Counted from the first letter of the stretch, positions 48,818-57,855 are shown. The stretch is 64,000 nucleotides of DNA from Solimonas sp. (GCA_030149365.1 JASBRP010000051.1:62001-126000), one strand, 5' to 3'. The notes: a model not told the origin generated them from the sequence alone. Translations and numbers: made by a program.

Positions 48818-49712
48818 ACAGTTCGAACATCAACCGCCGCAGCCACTGGTTGGCCGGGTCGCGATGCAGCTTGGCATGCCAAAACAGGTCGATGGAGTGG
48901 TCCGGCAGTTTGACCGGATGCGGCACACACTTGAGCTTGAAGGGGCCTTCGAGGCGTTTCACGAGCCGCTCCGGCAGGGTCGCGACCAGGTCGGTTTCCT
49001 GCAGGATATGGCCCATTGCCACGAAATGCGGCACCGACAACTGTATCTTGCGCTCGGCGCCCTTCCGGTCAATCAGCTTGTCCACTTCTCCGTGACCGGT
49101 GCCAGGGAACACCACCACGGCGTGCTTCGCCGCGTAGAAATCCTCCTTGGTCACTACCTTCTTTTTCGCTAGTGGGTGCTGCTGCCGGAAGACACAGACA
49201 AAGCGTTGCCGGAAAAATCGCTGGCGAAAGAAACTTCCCTGCAGTTGCGGCAGAAGTCCTACCGCGATGTCTGCGCGGCCACTTTCAAGGTCCTCCTTCA
49301 GGTTGGCACCATTGTGCCGCATCGTCGATACGGTCACGCCGGGCGCCACCTTCAGAAGATGGTTCAACAGGGTCGGCACGAAATAGATTTCGCCAAGATC
49401 GGTCGACGACACCGTGAAGTGTCGTGTGCTGCTTGCAGGATCGAAGACGTTCTCCTGGCTCAGAGCACTGCGAATGGTGTCTATGGCGTAGGCGATCGGC
49501 TCAGCCAGCTGCAGCGCACGAGGCGTGGGTTCCATGCCCTGGGAGGTACGAAGGAACAGGTCATCGTTGAGCAGCTTGCGCAGGCGGTTAAGCGCATTGC
49601 TCACCGCTGGCTGCGAGACACCCAGGCTTTCGGCTACGCGCGACACGCGCCGCTCGATTACCAGCTGGTTGAACACAAGCAATAAGTTCAGGTCGACTTT
49701 ATTCAAATCCAT
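48807..49712 (-). CDS. nagR: NahR/NagR-type LysR regulator
   Basis: A 301-aa LysR regulator with HTH residues 19-38 (RRVSRVAESLGVSQPAVSNA). It shows the NahR pattern throughout: GMEPTPRALQLAEP, STDLGEIYFVP, VFPGTGHGEVD, VPHFVAMGHILQ and the ending FWHAKLHRDPANQWLRRLMF. NahR/NagR activate naphthalene and salicylate genes in response to salicylate. GGAGG lies upstream of ATG 49712. It is divergent from the ferredoxin/aldehyde dehydrogenase operon and is expected to control the catabolic cluster. Confidence 0.9.
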   Translation of the reverse strand: MDLNKVDLNLLLVFNQLVIERRVSRVAESLGVSQPAVSNALNRLRKLLNDDLFLRTSQGMEPTPRALQLAEPIAYAIDTIRSALSQENVFDPASSTRHFTVSSTDLGEIYFVPTLLNHLLKVAPGVTVSTMRHNGANLKEDLESGRADIAVGLLPQLQGSFFRQRFFRQRFVCVFRQQHPLAKKKVVTKEDFYAAKHAVVVFPGTGHGEVDKLIDRKGAERKIQLSVPHFVAMGHILQETDLVATLPERLVKRLEGPFKLKCVPHPVKLPDHSIDLFWHAKLHRDPANQWLRRLMFELFTD

Positions 49713-49778
49713 GGCGCCTCCATTTGAACCTGACGCGCGCTGGACCGACATTCAGCGGAGTGATGAGGTCCATTACGC

Positions 49779-49794
49779 TCATTCTATTGAATGA
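49779..49794. promoter_or_regulatory. Candidate operator in LysR-ferredoxin intergenic region
   Basis: TCATTC-TATT-GAATGA is a perfect 6-4-6 inverted repeat preceded by ATTACGC, which resembles the ATTCACGC part of the NahR consensus. It lies between the divergent nagR and ferredoxin starts. Confidence 0.5.
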
Positions 49795-49864
49795 TGCTCC
49801 GCCGTTCACGATCCTTTGGCAACAGCTGACAGACCAACGGTCGCGAATCGGAGCGCGCACTTCC

Positions 49865-50185
49865 ATGACAAGAAAAGTACGGCTTTGTAGCAGGGCCGAC
49901 GTCCCCGCTGCCGGCATGCTGCCCCTGGACATCGCCGGCCTTCCGCCGGTTGCCGCCTTCGACGTCGGCGGCGAAATCTACGTTACCAGCAACGTCTGCA
50001 CGCATAACGTCGCCTTGCTGAGCGACGGCTTCTTCGAGGGCGACACCATCGAGTGCCCCCTCCACGGCGGTTGCTTCAACGTAAGGACCGGTGAGGCCAC
50101 GCAGTTCCCCTGTGAAGTGCCGCTGCAGACCTACCCGGTGATCGTCGAGGGCGGCGATCTCTATACCGAAATCAAGGATCACTGA
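49865..50185 (+). CDS. nagAb: Rieske ferredoxin of ring hydroxylases
   Basis: A 106-aa ferredoxin with Rieske ligands Cys45-x-His47 and Cys64-x2-His67 (NVCTHNVA, CPLHGGCFNV). ATG 49865 is chosen for family length; the ORF continues upstream. It is the only free ferredoxin in the window and should serve both the naphthalene-type and the salicylate oxygenases, as NagAb does in Ralstonia-type nag clusters. It is followed by the aldehyde dehydrogenase. Confidence 0.85.
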   Translation: MTRKVRLCSRADVPAAGMLPLDIAGLPPVAAFDVGGEIYVTSNVCTHNVALLSDGFFEGDTIECPLHGGCFNVRTGEATQFPCEVPLQTYPVIVEGGDLYTEIKDH

Positions 50186-50219
50186 CGGACAAGCCGCCAG
50201 TCGAACGAGGAGACCAGAA

Positions 50220-51746
50220 ATGACCAAGAGCGAATTCCCGGACCGCAACGGCGATGCCGCCTATGCAGCGAAATACTTCCAGAAGGAGTATGGCCACTTC
50301 ATAGGCGGCACATGGGTCCAGGGCGCCAGCGGCGAGCGCATCCCGATGATCAATCCCGCCAACGGTCAGACTCTGTCGTATATCCAGTCCGGCAACGCCG
50401 AGGACGCGCGCCGAGCTGTCGATGCCGCAGCGCAAGCCTTTCCGGCCTGGTCGCAGACGCCGCGCTCCGAGCGCCAGCGCGTCCTCTACGAGATGGCGCG
50501 CCGCCTGCGTGCGCGAATGGCCGACTACGCGATGATGGATTGCCTGGACAATGGCAAACCCGCTATGGAAGCGATGCATTTCGACCTGCCGATGGCCATC
50601 GAGCAGTTCGAGATATTCTCCGGAGCTCCTTGGTTCCTTCATGGCCAGTCGATCGACGCACCTAATACCCTGGGTATCGTGCTGCGTGAACCGCTGGGGG
50701 TGGTGGCGCAGATCATTCCCTGGAACGTTCCGCTGATCATGATGGCCGCGAAGCTGGCGCCGGCTCTGGCTGCTGGCAACACCGTGGTGCTGAAGCCCTC
50801 CGAGATCGTCTGCCTGTCGGTGCTGGAGTTCTTCCGCGAGATGGCAGATCTTCTGCCGCCAGGCGTGGTCAACGTCGTCACCGGATATGGCCCCAGCGTC
50901 GGTGAGGCACTGGTGACGCACCCGAAGGTGCGCAAGGTCGCCTTCACCGGCTCCCGTCCGACGGCACAAAAGCTGATGCAGTACGCCAGCGTCAACATCA
51001 TTCCGCAGACCATGGAGTTGGGTGGCAAGTCCGCCAATATCGTCTGCGAGGATGCCGACCTGGATGCCGCCGCCGAGGGCGCGGCGATGTCGACCGTGCT
51101 CAACAAGGGCGAGGTTTGCCTGGCTGGCAGCCGCGTCTTCGTGCACGAAAAGGTCAAGGATGTCTTCCTCGACAAGTTCACCTCCCTGCTCAAGCGCGTG
51201 AAGGCAGGAGACCCGCGCGAGCCGACGACGCAGATCGGGCCGCAGGTCTCCAGGACGCAATACGACAAGATCATGGGCTACCTCGAACTCGGCCAGCAGG
51301 AGGGCGCCAAGCTCGCCGCCGGTGGCCGCAAAGCCACCCCGGCCGGGTTCGAGGATGGCCTGTTCATCGAACCGACTGTGTTCTTCGACGTCGACAACAG
51401 CATGCGCATCGCCCAGGAAGAAATCTTCGGCCCGGTCAGCTGCGTCATCGGCTTTCGCGACGACGAAGAGGTGGTGCGCATGGCAAACGACTCGGTCTAC
51501 GGTCTCGGTGGCGGACTGTGGACCAGGGACCTCTCCCGCGCCCATCGCATCGCGCGGGGCCTGGAAACCGGCACGGTCTGGGTCAACCGTTACTACAACT
51601 TCCTTGGCGGCATGCCGGTCGGCGGCTACAAGCAGAGCGGTTTCGGCCGCGAGTTTGCCGCCGAGGTGATGAATCACTACACCCTGACCAAGAGCGTGAT
51701 CGTCAACCTTGCTGAAGGTCCGATCGGCGTCTTCGGGCAGCAGTAG
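50220..51746 (+). CDS. nahF: Aldehyde dehydrogenase (salicylaldehyde-type)
   Basis: A 508-aa NAD-dependent aldehyde dehydrogenase with Glu266 (TMELGGKSAN) and catalytic Cys300 (NKGEVCLAGSR), and an IIPWNVPLIMMAAKLAPAL cofactor loop. AGGAG lies eight bases before ATG 50220. NahE releases salicylaldehyde, so oxidation to salicylate is the expected role. The sequence also resembles general betaine/phenylacetaldehyde-type ALDHs, so the substrate rests on context. Confidence 0.75.
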   Translation: MTKSEFPDRNGDAAYAAKYFQKEYGHFIGGTWVQGASGERIPMINPANGQTLSYIQSGNAEDARRAVDAAAQAFPAWSQTPRSERQRVLYEMARRLRARMADYAMMDCLDNGKPAMEAMHFDLPMAIEQFEIFSGAPWFLHGQSIDAPNTLGIVLREPLGVVAQIIPWNVPLIMMAAKLAPALAAGNTVVLKPSEIVCLSVLEFFREMADLLPPGVVNVVTGYGPSVGEALVTHPKVRKVAFTGSRPTAQKLMQYASVNIIPQTMELGGKSANIVCEDADLDAAAEGAAMSTVLNKGEVCLAGSRVFVHEKVKDVFLDKFTSLLKRVKAGDPREPTTQIGPQVSRTQYDKIMGYLELGQQEGAKLAAGGRKATPAGFEDGLFIEPTVFFDVDNSMRIAQEEIFGPVSCVIGFRDDEEVVRMANDSVYGLGGGLWTRDLSRAHRIARGLETGTVWVNRYYNFLGGMPVGGYKQSGFGREFAAEVMNHYTLTKSVIVNLAEGPIGVFGQQ

Positions 51747-51816
51747 GCCTCCCTTCTCCGTCCTTGGCGGCTGCGCGGGCAGTGTCGACGCCGGCCGCCT
51801 TTTCTATTCCATACAC

Positions 51817-52839
51817 ATGGCCAGGCACCTGATTACCCTCGAAGCCAGCGGTCAGAGCTTTCCTTGCGATGCCGGAGATACGGTGCTGCGTGCCGCGCTG
51901 CGTGCCGGAATCGCCTTCCCCTACGAGTGCAATTCCGGTGGCTGCGGCTCCTGCCAGTTCGAAAGGGTTTCCGGAGACCTCGAAGAATTGTGGCCTCAGG
52001 CCCCGGGCCTCACGCCACGGGCCCGCGAGCGCGGGCGGCAGTTGGCCTGCCAAACGGTCCCCAGCGGTGACTGCACACTGCGCGTCCGGCTCAAGCCGGA
52101 CTGCCAGCCGTCGCTGCGACCCACGCGGCGGCGTGCGACCCTGGTGTCGAGAACGCGGCTGACCGCCGACATGGCCGAGTTCAGCTTCCGCGCAGGGGAC
52201 CCGGCGGATTTCCTGCCCGGCCAGTACGCCTTGCTGGACCTGCCGGGCGTCGCTGGCGCCCGCGCCTACTCCATGTCGAATCTGCCGAACGGCGAGGGCC
52301 TCTGGCAGTTCGTGATCAAACAAATAGGCGCCGGTCGCGGCGGCGCGGCTCTGTTCGAGGGCCTGCAGCCCGGCGATACGATCGGCCTGGACGGCCCCTA
52401 CGGCATGGCACACCTGCGCCCGGACAATGACCGCGACATCGTCTGCGTCGGCGGCGGCTCGGGCATTTCGCCACTGCTGTCGATCTTGGCCGCTGCGGCA
52501 CGGGCACCGCAGCTGGCGTCACAGCGGCTGCTGCTGTTCTACGGCGGCCGTACGCCGGCAGACCTCTGCGCGCCGGCCCTGCTGGCGCGCGATGAGGCGC
52601 TGGCCAGAAGAGTCGAGTGCGTCACCGCGATCTCCGACCCAGCGCATGCCGGGGCCTGGGAAGGCCAGCGCGGCTTCGTGCACCAGGTGCTGCAGGGGTG
52701 GCTGGAGTCGGCAGGCGATGCCAGCAGATACGACTACTACTTCTGTGGCCCGCCGCCGATGACGGACGCACTGCAGCGACTACTGATGCTGGAAAAGCGC
52801 GTGCCAACCGCACAGCTGCATTTCGACCGTTTCGTCTAA
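51817..52839 (+). CDS. Second ferredoxin/FAD oxygenase reductase
   Basis: A 340-aa reductase from ATG 51817. [2Fe-2S] ligands Cys38, Cys43, Cys46 and Cys78 are followed by RAYSMSNLPN (FAD) and CVGGGSGISPLLSI (NAD), and FCGPPPMTDAL near the end. The layout is that of reductases of phenol- or BenC-like oxygenase systems. It is a second reductase beside the nagAa-like one and could serve the naphthalene-type dioxygenase. It is followed by a strong hairpin. Confidence 0.8.
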   Translation: MARHLITLEASGQSFPCDAGDTVLRAALRAGIAFPYECNSGGCGSCQFERVSGDLEELWPQAPGLTPRARERGRQLACQTVPSGDCTLRVRLKPDCQPSLRPTRRRATLVSRTRLTADMAEFSFRAGDPADFLPGQYALLDLPGVAGARAYSMSNLPNGEGLWQFVIKQIGAGRGGAALFEGLQPGDTIGLDGPYGMAHLRPDNDRDIVCVGGGSGISPLLSILAAAARAPQLASQRLLLFYGGRTPADLCAPALLARDEALARRVECVTAISDPAHAGAWEGQRGFVHQVLQGWLESAGDASRYDYYFCGPPPMTDALQRLLMLEKRVPTAQLHFDRFV

Positions 52840-52846
52840 GCGGATA

Positions 52847-52875
52847 CACCGCGCCGGCAAAATGCCGGCGCGGTG
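52847..52875. terminator. Bidirectional terminator-like hairpin
   Basis: A perfect 13-bp stem (52847-52859 with 52863-52875) with a 3-base AAA loop lies between the convergent reductase and FAH genes. There is no T-run, so it may act with Rho or as an mRNA end protector. Confidence 0.65.
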
Positions 52876-52899
52876 ATTGGAGACGAGCCTTCTGTACGA

Positions 52900-53766
52900 T
52901 CAGACGTAGCGGTCCGCCACCTGGATGCTGAAACGGCCAATCTGCGCGATTTCCGCGTCCACCCGGTCACCGGGCAGCAACGGCCCCACCCCCTCCGGCG
53001 TGCCCGTGAAGATCAGATCGCCCGGATGGAGCGTGTAGAAGCTGGAGGCGTATTCGATCAGGCGCGGCACATCGTAAATCAGCTGCCGGGTATTGGCCGA
53101 CTGCCGCAATTCGTTGTTGACCCAGAGGCGCAGATCCAATACGCCGGGATCCGGAATCTCGTCGCGCGTCGCCAGCCAGGGCCCGCATACCGCATAGGTG
53201 TCCGGCGACTTGCGAAAGCTCTGCAACTCGGGGCCGCGGATCGTGATGTCCAGGCCGATGGCGTAGCCGGCGACGTAGTTCAAGGCCTCCTCGCGGGACA
53301 CTTGGTGGCAGCGCCGACCGATGACCACCGCCAGTTCCACTTCGTGGTCATTTCGGCGATCGGGAAAGCGCAGGCGAATCTGTTCGGAGGGACCGATCAG
53401 CGCGCTGCTGGCCTTCAGGAACAGGCCCCAGTCCCAGATGCTCCGGGTCATGTCGCGCCCATGCGCAATGGCTGCGTCCTGGCTGGTCTCGTCGATGTGT
53501 GCCCTGTAGTTGATCGGCGCGTTGACGATCTTGCCAGGGTTGGCCACCGGGGAGTCCAGCGCCAGGCGATCCAGCGGCAGACGCGGTGCCGAAGGCAGCA
53601 GCTCCCGCACCTGCTCCAGCACGGCGTCGAGATGCAGCATCAGGGGGTCGCCCTGTGCCAGCGGCCAATGCTGCAGAGGAATCGCGGCCAGCGCCGGCGT
53701 CACATCCAGCACACCGTCTCCCACCAGAACTCCCAGGCGGTTGCGGTTGAATCGACAGAGCTTCAT
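52900..53766 (-). CDS. FAH-family hydrolase, second copy
   Basis: A 288-aa protein: RNDHEVELAVVIGRRC, AGYAIGLDITIRGPELQ and GDLIFTGTPEGVGPLLPGD mark the FAH metal site. It has about 55 more N-terminal residues than the 231-aa NagK. GGGAG precedes ATG 53766. It is the last gene of the dioxygenase operon. It may hydrolyse another acylpyruvate or hydroxy-dienoate from PAH or biphenyl-type substrates, or duplicate NagK. Confidence 0.75.
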   Translation of the reverse strand: MKLCRFNRNRLGVLVGDGVLDVTPALAAIPLQHWPLAQGDPLMLHLDAVLEQVRELLPSAPRLPLDRLALDSPVANPGKIVNAPINYRAHIDETSQDAAIAHGRDMTRSIWDWGLFLKASSALIGPSEQIRLRFPDRRNDHEVELAVVIGRRCHQVSREEALNYVAGYAIGLDITIRGPELQSFRKSPDTYAVCGPWLATRDEIPDPGVLDLRLWVNNELRQSANTRQLIYDVPRLIEYASSFYTLHPGDLIFTGTPEGVGPLLPGDRVDAEIAQIGRFSIQVADRYV

Positions 53767-53781
53767 GTCATCTCCCGCGCT

Positions 53782-54402
53782 TCAGGTCATGTCCTTCAGC
53801 AAGCCCTCCGCTCGCAATGCGGCCTGCACCGCTTGGCGGGCGGCGATGCGCTGCTGGTACTCCCCGATCACCGGCCAGCGGCCAAGCTCGAAGCCGATGA
53901 AAACGCCCCAGCCATTGACCGTGAACAGGTAGGCGTCGGCGATCGTGAAGCGATCGCCGACCAGATAGGTGCGGGCGCGCAACTCGTCGGCCAGCCAGAT
54001 ATAGCGCCGCTCCAGCGCGGCTGTCGCAGCCTGGCGCTGCTCGGCGGTGCAAGCCGGGTTGAACAGCGGGCTGTACTGCTTGTGCAGTTCGGAGGAGATG
54101 AAGTTCAGCCAAGCCTGTAGCTGGTAGCGCTCGCGGCTGCCGACCGGCGGCGCCAATCGCAGCCCCGGATTCTGGTCCGCGACGTACTGCAGGATCGCCG
54201 GCCCCTCAGTCAATACCGAGCCGTCGGCAAACTGCAGCGCCGGCACATAGCCCTTGGAATTGATCGAGAGATAGTCGCCGCCGGAGGCGGTCCGGCGGCT
54301 GGCCAAGTCGACCTTCTCCAGCTCGAAGGACAGGCCTGACTCGCGCAAGGCGATGTGTGCCGCCAGCGAGCAGGCGCCGGGACTGTAGTACAGCTTCAGC
54401 AT
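53782..54402 (-). CDS. Beta-class glutathione S-transferase (BphK-like)
   Basis: A 206-aa GST with Cys10 in YYSPGACSLAAHIALRE, plus NSKGYVPALQFADG, LTEGPAILQYVADQNPG and WLNFISSELHKQYSPLFNPA, closely following BphK of biphenyl clusters. Its role there is ancillary, with glutathione conjugation or reductive dehalogenation proposed. AGGGG precedes ATG 54402; it lies between the dihydrodiol dehydrogenase and the FAH gene. Confidence 0.8.
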   Translation of the reverse strand: MLKLYYSPGACSLAAHIALRESGLSFELEKVDLASRRTASGGDYLSINSKGYVPALQFADGSVLTEGPAILQYVADQNPGLRLAPPVGSRERYQLQAWLNFISSELHKQYSPLFNPACTAEQRQAATAALERRYIWLADELRARTYLVGDRFTIADAYLFTVNGWGVFIGFELGRWPVIGEYQQRIAARQAVQAALRAEGLLKDMT

Positions 54403-54425
54403 GGGTTTTCCCCTATGTAATGGAG

Positions 54426-55241
54426 TTACAGGTTCTCGCCGCCGCAGACATTCATGATGCCGCGCACGCCGAAGCCGCCATCGCTGTTGATGACGACACC
54501 GGTGATGGGCGCCGCGTTTTCGCGCGAGGCCAAAAGGACGTAGGGTCCGCAGGTCTGTGCCGTCGTCGGCGCCATACGCAAAGGCGTGATTCCGACGATC
54601 ATCTGGTCGAATTCATCGATCTGGTTCAGCGCCTGCTGCGCGGTCCCCGTCGCGGCCAGGCCGCTGAGGTTGGTGCGCAGGCCACCGGGGGCGACGCCGT
54701 TGACGCGCACCTTCGGTGCCAGCTCATGCGCCAGCTGCTTCACCAGGCCGACCAGCGCATGCTTGGAGGCGGTATAGATCGGGCCGCCTCCGCCGGCATA
54801 GAAGCCGGAATTGGAGATCGTGAAGATGATGCTGCCCTGGCTCTTCAGCAACTCCGGCAGCGCTGCCCGGGCCCCGAGGAGGCCGCCCTTGACGTTGACC
54901 GCGAACAATTCATCGAAGGCCGCGGAAATCTTCTCAGGCTCCAGCTGCGGCAGGGCCTGGAAGAAATCAAAGATGCCCGCGTTGGCGATAAAGGTGTCCA
55001 GCCGGCCGAAGCGCGCGGCGGTCTGTTCCACCACACGGGCATTGTCCTCCCAGGTCGTGACATCGCCCGTTACGACCTCGACCTGATCGCCGAAATCGCG
55101 CCGCAGTTCCTCGCCGCGCTCGGCGCTGCGCTCCAGTACGCCCACCCTTGCGCCTTCCTTGATGAAGCGCTCGACCAGCGCCCTGCCAAGCCCGGAACCG
55201 CCGCCGGTGACGATTGCCACATTGCCTTCAAGCCATCCCAT
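54426..55241 (-). CDS. nahB: cis-Dihydrodiol dehydrogenase
   Basis: A 271-aa SDR enzyme: VTGGGSGLGRAL (NAD-binding), ANAGIFD, SNSGFYAGGGGPIY with TASKHA giving the Tyr-x3-Lys pair, and a C-terminal VGVINSDGG-type motif (VVINSDGGFGVRGIMN). It resembles BphB/NahB and should convert the cis-dihydrodiol made by the dioxygenase to a dihydroxyarene. ATG 55241 has GGAG seven bases upstream; ATG 55256 gives five more residues. Confidence 0.85.
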   Translation of the reverse strand: MGWLEGNVAIVTGGGSGLGRALVERFIKEGARVGVLERSAERGEELRRDFGDQVEVVTGDVTTWEDNARVVEQTAARFGRLDTFIANAGIFDFFQALPQLEPEKISAAFDELFAVNVKGGLLGARAALPELLKSQGSIIFTISNSGFYAGGGGPIYTASKHALVGLVKQLAHELAPKVRVNGVAPGGLRTNLSGLAATGTAQQALNQIDEFDQMIVGITPLRMAPTTAQTCGPYVLLASRENAAPITGVVINSDGGFGVRGIMNVCGGENL

Positions 55242-55271
55242 GCTTCGCTCCGCCATGTTGTTTCTCGTCTG

Positions 55272-55844
55272 TCAAAGGATCATCACCAGATTGCGGCCAG
55301 CCACCGAGCGCTCGTCGAAGTCGATACGTCGCTGCACCAGCCGCAGCGTGCCGAAGGGGCAGCGCCGCAGGACGTCCTCCCGGCAGTACACGAACTGGTC
55401 GATCTCGTAGGCGCGGCGCGTGCGGACCGCCAGGCAATTGCTGCGCGCCGCGAACTCGCCGTCCTTGCCGGTCTCGAACACCTCGACATTCGTCACCAGA
55501 CGCCGGTAGCGCTCCGGCGGATCGACGCGCCACTGCATGCCGCTGTGGAACTGGTCGACACGCGCCTTGAGGAAGCCGTAGTCGTCGTCGTACATGAAGA
55601 CCTCCGCGGGCTGTCCATAGCGTTTCTCCTTGCGGAAGCGCAGTTCCCTGCTCACCACCATGTAGCGAATCGTCGGATCCACGATCTGCTCCAGCCAGTC
55701 GGACAAGCGCTCGGTGTCGAGCAACCGGGCCTCGCGGTACAACAGCCGCTCGGCCTCGCGCCAGACCGCGTCCGGAGCGTACTGTTCCGGCGGCACGGTT
55801 CCGGCCGTGTCCAGCTTCACCGCTACCGCTGCATCGTTTGCCAT
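55272..55844 (-). CDS. nahAd: Naphthalene-type dioxygenase small subunit
   Basis: A 190-aa beta subunit with EAERLLYREARLLDTERL, WLEQIVDPTIRYMV and VTNVEVFETGKDGEF, the cone-fold pattern of NahAd/BphE. ATG 55844 has GGAG eight bases upstream; the longer ORF is not supported. It lies 17 bases after the alpha gene and stabilises the oxygenase hexamer. Confidence 0.85.
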   Translation of the reverse strand: MANDAAVAVKLDTAGTVPPEQYAPDAVWREAERLLYREARLLDTERLSDWLEQIVDPTIRYMVVSRELRFRKEKRYGQPAEVFMYDDDYGFLKARVDQFHSGMQWRVDPPERYRRLVTNVEVFETGKDGEFAARSNCLAVRTRRAYEIDQFVYCREDVLRRCPFGTLRLVQRRIDFDERSVAGRNLVMIL

Positions 55845-55860
55845 ATAGGGTCTCCGGGGA

Positions 55861-57228
55861 TCAGGCCGCTGCCGCGACGGGGGTCGGATCGACTCCTGCC
55901 TCAATAAGCTGGCGCTTCCACTGCGAGTCGTTGGGATCCATGTCGTGCCAGTCCTTCGCGGCCATCACTTCCTGGTAGAAGCGGAAGTAGCCACGGTAGG
56001 AGGTCTCGCCGATGGCCGACTCGCCGACCACGCCCGGCAATTCCGGGTCCTCGCGGTCACCACCGATACCCATTTGCGCGTTCATGAAGCCCTGGCGCGT
56101 GACATAGCCGCGAGACAGCTGGCTTTCCGATTCCATGTTGTCGTTGTCATCCGCCTCCCAGTAGCCCGCCACGCCGAAGGTGCGGTGCATGGAATTGGCG
56201 ATGCGCTGCTTGAGCTCCGCCGGCATGTCCTTCTCCACAATCGCCCAGGTGAAGCACTCGGTGCGATCGGGCCCGTGCGGCTGCCAGACCTTGAACAGGT
56301 TGGATCCCCAGAGGTACGTATTGTTGGGAAACACCGAACCGTTGATGTGCGAACCGTAGTAGCGCGCGCGCAGGGCGCCCACCGCTTTCTCGATCGAGGG
56401 ACGCTTCTGGGCCTGCCACGCCAGTAGGTCGGCGGCCAGCTTGCCGTCGTGGGAGCCGGGGGCGACGTCGTAGAGGATGCCCAAACCGTGGCCGTAGCGC
56501 GTCGCCACCTGCAGGCCGGCGCCCTCCGGCGGCAGGCCCGCATTGCCGGCCATCGGCGCCAGCATGCCGCCACCGGCTTTCAGCGCGGCAGCATGGGTCC
56601 ATCCAACGTGATAGGCATCGCCAACGAAGTTCTCGCTCGGCGCCTTCCAGTTGCAATGCACCATAGAGCGCCCGGGCGGTCCGATCAACTCGACGCCGCC
56701 GCTGGCTTCCATCCAGATATCCAGGTACCAGCGCGCCTCGCCCAGGTAGTCCTCCAGGCTCGGGGCGGCGGCATCAAAGCAGCCATAAACAAAACCGTGA
56801 TAACTCTTCACTTTGGCTACTTCGCGCAGGCCATGCGTGGCCTTGTCCAGTCGACCCTTGTACAGCTCCTTCTCGAACGGCACGGACTGCAACGAACCAT
56901 CCGAGCCATAGGACCAGCCGTGGTAGTTGCAGACGAAGCCCCGCGAATTTCCGGCTTCGACCGGACACAGGCGCGCTCCGCGGTGACGGCACACGTTGAG
57001 GAAGGCCTTGAGGCTCCGGTCCTTCTGTCGCACGACGATGACCTCATCCTGGCCCATGCGCGCGGTAACGAAGTCACCCGGATTCGGGATCGCGCTCTCA
57101 TGCGTCAGGAACAGCCAGCAGCGCGCGAAAATCTGCGCCATCTCCTGCTCGTAGATATCACGGTCATGATAGATGCGCGCGCTCTGCAGGCCGTTCCGCA
57201 CATCGATCAAGGTATTGATGGAACTCAT
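55861..57228 (-). CDS. nahAc: Naphthalene-type dioxygenase large subunit
   Basis: A 455-aa Rieske oxygenase alpha subunit. Cluster ligands are Cys80-x-His82 and Cys100-x2-His103; iron ligands lie at Asp204/His207/His212 in NFVGDAYHVGWTH, almost the same numbering as naphthalene dioxygenase (81/83/101/104; 205/208/213). AGGAG precedes ATG 57228, which overlaps the NahD stop. With NahD- and NahE-like genes beside it, attack on naphthalene or a similar PAH is expected. Confidence 0.9.
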   Translation of the reverse strand: MSSINTLIDVRNGLQSARIYHDRDIYEQEMAQIFARCWLFLTHESAIPNPGDFVTARMGQDEVIVVRQKDRSLKAFLNVCRHRGARLCPVEAGNSRGFVCNYHGWSYGSDGSLQSVPFEKELYKGRLDKATHGLREVAKVKSYHGFVYGCFDAAAPSLEDYLGEARWYLDIWMEASGGVELIGPPGRSMVHCNWKAPSENFVGDAYHVGWTHAAALKAGGGMLAPMAGNAGLPPEGAGLQVATRYGHGLGILYDVAPGSHDGKLAADLLAWQAQKRPSIEKAVGALRARYYGSHINGSVFPNNTYLWGSNLFKVWQPHGPDRTECFTWAIVEKDMPAELKQRIANSMHRTFGVAGYWEADDNDNMESESQLSRGYVTRQGFMNAQMGIGGDREDPELPGVVGESAIGETSYRGYFRFYQEVMAAKDWHDMDPNDSQWKRQLIEAGVDPTPVAAAA

Positions 57229-57848
57229 AGTACTTTCTCCTGAATCGCAAACTTCAAATCGGGCTGCGCGAGGTACTCCTCGAGGAAGTCCAGGCGGTCG
57301 TTGCCCCACCACATCTGATCGCCGATCCGTATCGTCGGCACCCCAAAAACACCCAGTTCCTGGGCAAGCCGGTTGCTGGCGTCGTACCGCGCCTCGGCGT
57401 CCTCCGAATGGAGAAACCCGAGGAACTCGCCCGCGTCCCAGCCGAGCTCTTCCGCAACCTCCTGCAGAAGCGCGGGGTCACCCATATCGCTGCCCTCGCC
57501 CCAACAGCGGCGCCAGGCGACGCCTGCATAGGATTCCGCCTGGGCTCGGTCGATGGCATAGAACAGACCCTTGTTCATCAGGCCCGAGTCCAGCGACACC
57601 GGGAATTTCAGCGGTACGCCGTAGCGCCGCGCCCAGCGATCCATGTCGGTCACCAGGTAGCGCAGCTTCACCGGAATCTTCACGTTGGGTGGGCCGCTGT
57701 TGCCGGCAGCACGCTTGGCTGCCGGCAGGTCGATCGGGCAGTAGGTGATGCCGCGCCCATAGCGGCGCGCAAGCGACGGCAGCCGCTGATGCGCCAGGTA
57801 GGCGAAGGGACTCATGAAGTCCAGGAAGAACTGCAGGTTGCGGGACAC
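57225..57848 (-). CDS. nahD: 2-Hydroxychromene-2-carboxylate isomerase
   Basis: A 207-aa DsbA/kappa-GST-fold enzyme: FFLDFMSPFAYLAHQRL with the reactive Ser13, then YCPIDLPAAKRAAGN and GVPTIRIGDQMWWGNDRL. It isomerises the chromene carboxylate made by ring cleavage of 1,2-dihydroxynaphthalene to the trans-hydroxybenzylidenepyruvate used by NahE. The start is GTG 57848. Its stop overlaps the nahAc start by 4 bases. Confidence 0.85.
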   Translation of the reverse strand: MSRNLQFFLDFMSPFAYLAHQRLPSLARRYGRGITYCPIDLPAAKRAAGNSGPPNVKIPVKLRYLVTDMDRWARRYGVPLKFPVSLDSGLMNKGLFYAIDRAQAESYAGVAWRRCWGEGSDMGDPALLQEVAEELGWDAGEFLGFLHSEDAEARYDASNRLAQELGVFGVPTIRIGDQMWWGNDRLDFLEEYLAQPDLKFAIQEKVL

Positions 57849-57855
57849 GGGGAGC

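Noticed and set aside
54357..55907. 516-aa plus-strand ORF
   Set aside because: Antisense to three well-supported catabolic genes.
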